From Angiostrongylus vasorum (Eukaryota > Nematoda > Chromadorea > Rhabditida > Metastrongylidae): 64,000 nucleotides of DNA. The stretch lies in contig JADANN010000149.1 of assembly GCA_018806985.1 (NCBI GenBank), forward strand, positions 893,447 to 957,446, in the 5' to 3' direction. Below the pieces are notes generated by a model. That model had not been told where the DNA came from, made no database searches, and saw only the letters and a program-made list of their open reading frames with translations. The position numbers and the translations under genes were made by a program. Of this stretch, positions 57,241 through 64,000 are shown in pieces. The stretch's first letter is position 1. The number at the start of each line of letters is the position of its first letter.

Positions 57241-58079
57241 TTAGCGGCTTTTTTCTCCTTTCCGCGAGAAATAGAATCTTGCACGAAGGAGGCGGTGGTC
57301 TGATCCCGTGTAGAATTTTGGGACAACAGCGACATCGGTTAGGCAAAACCTTCTATTTACTATGATGTGGTCTATTTCGTTATGGTACTCTCCATTGGGA
57401 GACTCCCACGTCCAGCGCTGAGTGTGGGGCTTTTGGAATTGCGAGTTACCATGGATGGTCTTGAGTCGCCATGATAAACTCAGACAGCCGCTCACCCTGT
57501 TCGTTCCATTCTAATCCGTGGGTCCCAATGTGACGTTCTTCAGACGTTCTTCTTGGTCCAATCTTGGCGTTGAAATCTCCAATGATGACCTTGAAGAATG
57601 TATGGTCTTCTCTGTAGAACTTCTCCAAGTCCATATAGAATGCTTCGACTTCTTCTTCGTCATAGTTTGATGTCGGCGCGTAAACGACGATGATTGTCAA
57701 AGCCGGAATTGATCCACATCTTTTTAATCGTAAACGTCCGATTCGGGTTGTAAGTTGTTCGAATGTATCGGTGTTCATGGACAAACTCGTGATGACGAGA
57801 ACGCCGACGCCGCCGACTCCTCTACTGTCGCATGTTCCGAGGAACAGTTCTTCTCCGGTGTCATAGACGGCGTTGAAAGGCTGGCGTCTTCTCGTCTCGG
57901 CCAGGCCGATGACGTCGTACTTTATCCCTTCTTGCTTGCATGAGCAAGTCTTCTATCGAGGACTCGGATGCAAGTGTACGTGCATTGTAGGTACAGATCG
58001 TCACCATAGTTCTTTGAAATCCAGGTAGCTTCCATTGGCCTTGAGATTTTAGCAGCCTCTCCGTACTCGTTTTACCCAA
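57241..58079 (-). pseudogene. RTE apurinic-type endonuclease domain
   Basis: Nicks target DNA before reverse transcription. Decoded in order: MVTICTYNARTLASESSIED (about 58000-57940), [51 protein letters not shown] (catalytic DFN), [47 protein letters not shown] and GSDHRLLRA with the catalytic SDH. The pieces sit in three frames (57861-58079, 57446-57784, 57241-57495). All recognisable catalytic motifs survive. Upstream, reading across a break, is a WEAVRSRLQQISSM segment that looks like the element's N-terminus. Confidence 0.85.
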
Positions 58080-58580
58080 CGCTGCGAAATTGGGGGGCTC
58101 TTTTCGGGGTCAGGGGGATGAGGCCCTGTTTTTTTTCCGTGTGTTTAGCGTTTTTGAGACCCACGTATAGCTGTAGCTTGTCAGGCTCTCCCAGAGTGGA
58201 CATGGAGCTTATTTGTTGGAGGCGACTCCTAACCGCCTCCCATATACTTCCCTGTCACTTGATTGCAGGCTTTGGCCGAAATTGACTCGTAGAATACAAT
58301 CCGCACAAACCAGAACGCACTCACACACGCGTGCATGAATACGTCCCCGCAAATGCAGAAAGTATGTGCCAAATCGGCGCGGCAGAAACAGGGAGTCCCA
58401 TCCCTCAGTATCCACCTGCGTCTCACGGAAGCAAAGGTCGCTTTTGGTCCGCGATTAACGCCCCTAACCGCCACCTGTGGGACGGCGCCACCTAGCCTCG
58501 CGACAAACCGGCTCGAGATTCCCTCATATGAGGGAGATCCGTGGAAACAGTACCAAGCAGTAATATAATGGCCACTGGGA

Positions 58581-58726
58581 ATGAAAATGACCAATCGTGC
58601 ATTTTTTTCTTAGAGGGCAAGTAGGTGTTCAGAAAATCACATTCCTAAATGTTCAGAATTCCCTGAAATCCATTCCAGAAGAAAGGCAATGTAAATGCAA
58701 TAGTAAGATATAGGTATGAAATTACA
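58581..58726. other. spacer between RTE and candidate gene
   Basis: Short unassigned stretch, possibly the 3' UTR of the minus-strand gene that ends at 58727. I see AATGTAAATG/ATTCATACC-type AT-rich sequence but no clear AATAAA on the minus strand. Confidence 0.25.
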
Positions 58727-59042
58727 TTATTTCATTTGTGGCGCGTTGAAAACAAAAGGATGAAAGAGAAGGAGAGTATATCTTGTTAGAGAATACTCTT
58801 TGTTTCCATAAAGCAAGTGGTACCATGCAGAAAGTCTCTGCAGAAAGGAGGTGGATGTCTCCCATCTTCGACTCAGTTGGAACTTTGAAACGTCTCTTGC
58901 GTAGAATTTGCTACCTCGGACCGTTCCTCTCTTCCGTAAACTCCTTTGTAATCTTTATCTGGATGCACTTACCTCACTTATGTCGTCGAAGGGATTGAAA
59001 TTTGGGTCTCTGTGGAAGCTGTTTCTTCTTTTGTTTGATGTT
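58727..59042 (-). CDS. two 3' exons of an unidentified gene (partial)
   Basis: Minus-strand exon pair. The first (59042-58973) lies between an acceptor GTGATGCGATCAG and a strong donor GTAAGTGC, and reads TSNKRRNSFHRDPNFNPFDD then ISE, ending in phase 0. The intron runs 58972-58838 and ends CCTTTCTGCAG. The second exon (58837-58727) continues in phase as RLSAWYHLLYGNKEYSLTRY, then a hydrophobic LLLFHPFVF, and ends at TAA. A further donor GTGAGTAC at 59085 would give a 43-base upstream intron, a typical nematode size, but the exon before it has an in-frame stop in the required phase. I do not recognise the protein. Confidence 0.35.
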
Positions 59043-59169
59043 CTGATCGCATCACAGAAACAACTCCTTATCAGATTGTACTCACCTCGAACACTTTCTT
59101 ATTACCACTTTAAATCACTGTAGTATGATTTCATACTGCAGTTCTACCGAAGATGTCCCTCATCCCTTT

Positions 59170-59480
59170 GTAAATTTACAGTTTTTGGATTCAAAAGACC
59201 GACTTTTCTCTAAACCTCGGCGTAAATAGCTTGATATGTCTATTACTACGATCTTGTGAAGTGATCTTTGTGAGCTGATGTGAAGTTGGTACATACGCTC
59301 CTCGTTGTCGTTTGTTGTTATGTTGTTGTGTCGAGTGGGACCCACTCGTAACAGCACGGCTCTGAGGAAAGGCGAAATCACCGGAAACGTCGGCCGCTGG
59401 ACGAACAATATCAACAGCAACTAGAACGAAGACCTCCATACAAACCTTGCATCGTCTCCAAAAGGTCAGTTTATAAGTTT
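59170..59480 (+). mobile_element. PLE-C terminus with hammerhead
   Basis: Starts with AAGACCGACTTTTCTCTAAA and CCTCGGCGTAAATAG, runs to a hammerhead (59358-59395), then ATCAACAGCAACTAGAACGA, GAAGACCTCCATACAAACC, TTGCAT and GTCAGTTTATAAG as at 16809-16890. The sequence before the ribozyme reads AACAGCACG, not CCAG, so this copy may be of spliced origin like 53535-53715. No coding sequence. Confidence 0.6.
59358..59395 (+). ncRNA. hammerhead ribozyme motif (PLE-C)
   Basis: GGCT (59358-59361) with GGCC (59392-59395) as stem I, CTGAGGA at 59362-59368, stem II GGCGA/TCACC with one mismatch, GAAAC at 59384-59388 and GTC at 59389-59391. Two extra bases flank stem II compared with 16772-16807. The core boxes are intact. 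Confidence 0.6.
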
Positions 59481-59682
59481 TGATTTCCTTTTTCTCCCAA
59501 CAGACGCAGAAGGTGCGAAAGTCGAGTGTGTCGTTGCAGAAGCTACATCGTCCTCTCTTGACTGAGCATGAAGCACCCTCATTTCATTTACGTTGCTCTG
59601 TTGGGATTACACTGGTACGCGTTAATGCTTTCATAATTTTTAAGACAACCGCATTCTCCGAATCGCATGTGTCATGGTCTTC

Positions 59683-59975
59683 AGATCTGTGCCCAAGATG
59701 GAATGCAACTACAAGGGCCACCAGGACCACCAGGGCCAGCAGGGCCACCAGGGGAAGATGGGCCACCAGGGCGAACAAGGCCACAAGGTCGAGATGGGCC
59801 ACCAGGACCAAGAGGGCCATTGGGTATACCAGGGCCAGCAGCAGGGCCACTAGGCACACCATGGAAAGATGGGTTACCGAGAGAAAGAGGGCCAGCAGGG
59901 TTGAATGGACCACCAGGGCCACCAGGGGGAACGAGGGCCGCCAGGGCTACCTCAGCGCAAAATATAGGAGCCCGA
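59683..59975 (+). pseudogene. collagen Gly-X-Y segment, decayed
   Basis: After an acceptor-like GGTCTTCAG at 59684 the frame reads [10 protein letters not shown] and then a collagen triple helix: [19 protein letters not shown] and further Gly-X-Y triplets to about 59930. It resembles nematode cuticle or basement collagens. Three Gly codons are replaced (AGG, TGG, AGA give Arg, Trp, Arg), one extra Ala codon breaks the register, and an extra G near 59930 shifts the frame out of the GERGPPGLP continuation, which then meets TAG. Missing are the signal/anchor region and Cys-flanked ends. It is best read as a pseudogene or isolated exon; the minus-strand Pro-rich frame is its shadow. Confidence 0.65.
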
Positions 59976-60214
59976 ATCCGAACGGAAACGAAGGTAACAG
60001 ATATAGAATGCAAATTATTGGTTCAGATACAAAAGAGGAAAAGGATGGCCAATTATTGACGATCGTTAGGGAGTAATTTAAATAAGGAACTACTAGTAAG
60101 AGGTTTGGGTTCTCCAATACCAACGCGTGATATAAAATAGCAGACTAAGAACGACTTAAGTAGCATATAAATCACAAGATTGCAGAACTTTCCTAAGACA
60201 TACTACTTCAATGG

Positions 60215-60455
60215 AGCTAGAGATATTTGCAAAACTTGACTGCAGGTGCCTATGGTGGGAACGAACGCGCTATTGTCCTTTCCGGGGAGTAGCGCGCTCA
60301 CCACCACACCATGCGGGTCCTTCGTTTCGCCTGTCTCTCAGCTAGTTCTATTGATCTTTGCCATCAGCAATCACCCGTGAGCGGGATTGATCTGGGGGGC
60401 CCAAATCGGCAACGAACCCAGTTAAGCTGAGGCTGCAGTTATAATCACAATTTTG
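60215..60455 (-). repeat. SINE-A copy, young
   Basis: GAGATATTTGCAAAACTTGA, GCAGGTGCCTATGGTGGGAA, CGCTATTGTCCTTTCCGGGG, ACCACACCATGCGGG, GCTAGTTCTATTGATC, TGAGCGGGATTGATCTGGG, CCCAGTTAAGCTGAGGC. Nearly identical to 44283-44402 where they overlap. Confidence 0.7.
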
Positions 60456-60655
60456 ACTTATTATTTACTGCCTACTCTTTTTAATGGCAGGGTATATTGC
60501 GAACATGAGAAAGAAGAATGACAATATGTCGCGTTCGTTCCCTACCACAGGCAATCCGGTGGTCCAGATTTTTGCAAATATCTCAGCTTCACTAAAGTTA
60601 CATTTGCAATAGACCCTGCCACTAGTAGGCAGTAAAATAAAAGGCTTAAGATTTC
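60456..60655 (+). repeat. SINE-A fragments
   Basis: 60456-60505 is an inverted tail (TTATTTACTGCCTAC, GGCAGGGTAT). 60545-60645 is a plus-strand body (TTTTTGCAAATATCTCAGC, ACCCTGCCACTAG, GGCAGTAAAATAAAAGG). Confidence 0.55.
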
Positions 60656-62487
60656 CTACTTGACACCTTTATCGTCATCATTGGCTGCAAAGTTTCTTGT
60701 TTGAGATGATACTATCATCGTAGCCCAAAATGCAAATGTACCTTGAGACTCAGTTTGCAAACGCCTTTGCTATCCACCACTTTTGTTTACAGGGATCTGG
60801 ATGTTTAGGTGCTGAACGATGGTGCTGGAAATCATCCACAACCATTCAAGTGTTATTGCAGAAGAAACGCATTGGAAGTCTCTGCTGTCTTGATGGTTGC
60901 TTTTTCTCTGTATTTCGAGATGCTAGTACATTAAACCTCTTGCTGGTGTTTGTTGTATTTGCATAGGTTACATTATTCTATGAGACCTACTGTCAAGCAC
61001 ATATATCTCTTTGCCGCTGCCACACGCATACCTCGACATCATTTCGTCCTCGGTTACCATCCGCAGACACTATCCATAATGTGCAGTCGAGAAAAGAAAG
61101 TGCAAAGTCTATTGAACAGATCTAGAAATTTGCCGGAAGACACACTTTCGATTCCGATATTCATCTCCGGCTTTGAATCGTCACCTCTTAGCATGACGTA
61201 TCAGCCGTGGACACATCGACTCATCCATCATGTCCTCTATAGTAAGGCGTTACCGCTGAAACGCTAGCTATAATAGACGACTGTAGGCCGCTGCGTAATC
61301 CCATCAATAAAAAATCCTCACATCTGACGAATCCAATAGGGCAGCATCTTCACTTCCGTCCAATGCTACACTGTCCCTTTCTGCGCAAACCTTCAAGTTT
61401 GTCGGAGAATCACCTGGTTGGAGTGAAGGAAAGGCGCTCATCCAGGGCTACACTCTAGAAACTTCTTCTCTGCCCTTGTCATTTCGACAAACATTGGTGC
61501 TGTTTGTCGTTGCTATTACAAACAAACAACAACAACGGCAAACAACAACAACGGCAAACGACAACAATAGTAATAACAAACAGCAACGACAACAAACAAT
61601 GATAACAACAACAAAACAGAACAACAGCAATAAGCAACAACAAACCACAACAACAAAACTCAACATGATCAGTTCATACAAACATCAAAAATAATACGTT
61701 CAGCCCGTAAGGCAGGTTCAAAGCGAGGCATACGAAGATTAGCCGACGGTACTATGGTATGGAAGAGTTGCATGCATCATCATGTTCGGATGGAGTCGAC
61801 AAGGTTTTGGCCGTCTAGTAGGGAGGATAATAGATGATTTCGAACCTATTATAAAGCGAATGCTTCACAGGTACTAGTCAAATCAGTAAAACGGTAAAAT
61901 CGCGATCACACTCTGTATAATTCAGGACCTCAGGAAACAATACAGTACCTGTCTGAACACCAGAGAACTGAAAAACCTTTCGTCTCATAATGACTCCACA
62001 AATCTACTTTGAAACAAACAAACATCTGAATGCGTACAAATCACTAGTGGTTCCTGAAAAACACTCAGAAGAAATTTGCCATAAGTGTATTACTTCAGTA
62101 AAGACGAAGAAGTACCGACACCTCCAAGTGTCCGGAAGCCCCTAGATATCAGAACGAACAGTGATTAGTAAATACCGAAAGAATGCGAGCTCACTGCAGT
62201 CGTGCTCTTCCCAAACCTGAATTCTTCCATGTGAAAAAGTCTCGCATTGCAGAATGAGGTAACAGAAGATATTTCTTGTGGGAAGAATGTTTTTCCATGC
62301 TATACCACTCTAATAAACTGAAAACCCCTTAATTACCGCACTCGACGAACACGGACTATGAATCCTAATAGATGCAAGAGATTCACTACAGGTCGACAAA
62401 ACTAGAAAGTCTGGCAGAACCATGTTTGTCCTGCTTTCTGGATTGTTCTTCACAAGCGGTACCTCCAAAGCTAAATCCATAACTACA
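60656..62487. other. unassigned; CAA-rich tract
   Basis: A CAACAA/AACAACGG low-complexity tract spans 61518-61663. An exon-like segment after TTTTGTTTACAG at 60791 reads GSGCLGAERWCWKSS, with several Cys and Trp, but no partner exons were found. 60950-61267 is a 105-residue frame without features. Confidence 0.35.
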
Positions 62488-62930
62488 CTACAAATGAACC
62501 TCTACAGCTTTGGTACGAGTATAGGACATTTCAAACAACTCTATATCCTTAGAGTGAGCTAGTACCCTGACTGCACCTAAATACAACGCTTTTCTCAAGC
62601 GGAAATTATAACGAAGCAAAACTTCCAGCTTTAACGGGAGAAGCCCTCGCAAAAAGGTTGGTAAACATAGCTTAACAACAAAGCGGTTACACAAGCTAGA
62701 ACTAAACGGACTGTTGGTCACGAAACTCAATAATACATGGCTTCCTAACCTGGTTTCAACGGATCGAAAACCCATGGATATCGAAAACGAACGTTGGCCG
62801 CCAGGGAAAACGAGGTAAAAAAAGCTCGCCCCAATTTTTGCACGTCACAACAAAACTCGGCCGCGCGACGAAGGGCGAGCACTCGCGACGTCGCGGGCGG
62901 AGGCGACAGCAGCGCATCAGTTGTTTTCAA
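62488..62930 (-). other. possible coding stretch, two overlapping frames
   Basis: Minus-strand ATG at 62930 opens a 61-residue frame (MKTTDALLSPPPATSRVLAL) ending where a donor-like CCAG|GTTAGG lies at about 62750. A second frame (62775-62488) reads CNRFVVKLCLPTFLRGLLPL and KALYLGAVRVLAHSKDIELF with no stop for 95 residues. Simple splicing at nearby acceptors does not join them in frame. They could be exons of one gene with an undetected junction, or chance. No family recognised. Confidence 0.25.
62860..62925. promoter_or_regulatory. local GC/CpG-rich island
   Basis: GGCCGCGCGACGAAGGGCG, CTCGCGACGTCGCGGGCGG and neighbours form a GC-rich patch of about 65 bases in an otherwise AT-rich window. 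On the plus strand it is followed at 62965 by TTATATAATGCGGC, a TATA-like word. It could be promoter-proximal or simply the coding bias of the minus-strand frame. Confidence 0.25.
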
Positions 62931-64000
62931 ACTTTTGTTACAAAATGATCGTTAGGTTGCAACTTATATAATGCGGCTTCCACTATTTATGTGAGGTAAG
63001 TTGACCAAACACGTAGAAACTCAGCACTTCTACGAGGAGAATCTTGTTCTCTTCCTTAGCATTCATTCGGCAACGTTGTTCAAATCAGCTCACATCAGCC
63101 ATACTTTTCTCTGCAATCGGTACGCTTTTTGCAGTACTCAGCTGTTCAGCACTTTCTGGCATCAGTAAAATATGGCAGCTGGTGGAATTAGGCGGAGACA
63201 TAACTATTCTATTTGAGTCGAATTCGAATTCTCAGGTTACACTTAGTAACTAGTTTTGTCAGATTTCATAACTCCACGATAGCGTTTTCTTTTCAAAAAC
63301 AACAGCGGCAACAACAACGACAAACAACGCCAATGTTTGTCGATGACGTGGCAGAGGAAGTTTCTAGGATGCAGCTCCCCGAACTGAGCGCCTTTCTTCA
63401 CTCAACCAGGTGATTCTTTGACGACGAGGTTTGCGTAAAAAAGGGACTGAGGAGCATTGGATGGAAGCGAAAGATTCTGCTTAGTGGGTTCGTCAGATAA
63501 GGGTCTAGCGATAGGATTACTTTGTGGCCAAAATCTCTGTTATTGCTAGCGTTTCGTAGCGGTAACACCTCACTAGGGGACATGATGGTTAGAGTCGTGT
63601 GTCCACGCCTCGATACCGGGCTCCTGTCAGAGATCACACATCCAAAGCCGGAGATAGATGACAGCCATCGGAATCAGTTGGCTATATCTTCCGACGAGTT
63701 TCCTTAGCTCTTTCAACAGACTTTGCACTATTTTTTTCGAACAATACATTGGATAATGTTGCGGATGGTCGGTGAGGACATCAGCAAATTTTTGATGTAA
63801 ATATTACAGTGCAGCAGCAGAAGAGTGTACTCGTTTGACAGTAGATTCATTTCTCATAGAATAATTTAACCTATGGAAATAGGACAGAGACCGTCAAGAA
63901 TGTTTTTTATTAGCAGGTCAAATACAAAAAAGTCTTCATCAGACGGCCGATTTCTACAGTGTTTTTTCACAATAACATCTGGAGTCGTTTTGGGATGTTT
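62931..64000. other. unassigned; exon-like and tRNA-like signals
   Basis: At 63296-63414 a CAA/CAG-rich frame (QRQQQRQTTPMFVDDVAEEV, then SRMQLPELSAFLHSTR) ends at ACCAG|GTGATT, a reasonable donor. 63580-63640 (GGACATGATGGTTAGAG, then GATACCGGGCTCC) is SINE-head-like. Nothing can be assembled into a gene within the window. Confidence 0.3.

Larger units (their letters stand above)
55085..58580 (-). mobile_element. RTE-type non-LTR retrotransposon, near full length
   Basis: Minus-strand element with 5' region (58580-58080), apurinic-type endonuclease (58060-57240), RT (56850-55750) and C-terminal region (to about 55150). The 3' end runs into a microsatellite-like CAATAA/AACAAT tract at 55050-55130. 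No LTRs are seen. The reading frame changes at least eight times, so the copy is dead. The 5' end is placed where similarity of base composition changes and is uncertain by 100 bases or more. Confidence 0.85.

Noticed and set aside
59584..60013. Minus-strand Pro/Gly-rich and hydrophobic frames opposite the collagen
   Set aside because: Shadows of the Gly-X-Y codons. The plus strand gives the regular collagen register and the acceptor-like site.
1..64000. CRISPR arrays, bacterial operons, rRNA genes, LTR retrotransposons or DNA transposases
   Set aside because: No regularly spaced direct repeats, rRNA-like conserved blocks, integrase/gag motifs or DDE/DDD transposase motifs were seen on either strand.

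Overview
The window looks like eukaryotic, AT-rich, repeat-dense DNA, most likely from a nematode and plausibly a parasitic strongylid (hookworm-like) worm. Three things point that way. The non-LTR elements are RTE-type with the FADD polymerase motif. There is a Gly-X-Y collagen relic. The candidate genes use very short introns and TTTCAG-like acceptors. This assignment is an inference from family resemblance; no marker gene proves it. There are no rRNA or tRNA genes, no CRISPR array and no bacterial-style operon. Almost everything recognisable is mobile-element sequence.

The dominant signal is a set of Penelope-like elements (PLEs) carrying small hammerhead-ribozyme motifs. PLE-A has a near full-length copy at 6840-9365 (minus strand: N-terminal region, RT with YVDD, GIY-YIG endonuclease). 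It also has a 5'-truncated copy at 44110-44909, a 3' end at 53535-53715 and an endonuclease-region fragment at 54598-54935. PLE-B has a 5'-truncated copy at 49085-50806 and a 3' end at 4300-4570. PLE-C is seen only as termini (16660-16890, 59170-59480). PLE-D is seen as palindromic or one-armed termini (6395-6839, 38515-38780, 41252-41645, 46370-46760). Another palindromic terminus pair lies at 30560-31005. At almost every terminus I find a hammerhead core (CTGANGA, stem II, GAAAC, then GTC or GTT) with a two-base-pair stem III, the miniature form described for Penelope-like elements. In three copies a GT...AG intron ends exactly where the ribozyme begins. The copy at 53535-53715 has that intron precisely removed.

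The second element class is RTE-type non-LTR retrotransposons: a nearly complete but frameshifted copy (55085-58580, minus), a 5'-truncated copy (13560-15365, minus), a short fragment (46784-47030, minus) and a diverged copy on the plus strand (54000-54597) that is fused to a PLE fragment. Between the elements lie three tRNA-derived SINE-like families (A, B, C) in more than twenty copies, a few other tRNA-like repeats, two (AT)n tracts and several tandem duplications.

Host genes are sparse and only tentatively seen: an NTR/TIMP-like secreted protein in two exons (10112-10572), a small secreted peptide gene with a trans-splice-like acceptor (43000-43368), two 3'-terminal exons of an unidentified minus-strand gene (58727-59042), and a decayed collagen segment (59683-59975). 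All calls were made by eye from the sequence. Repeat boundaries are accurate to about 10-30 bases unless exact motif positions are given.
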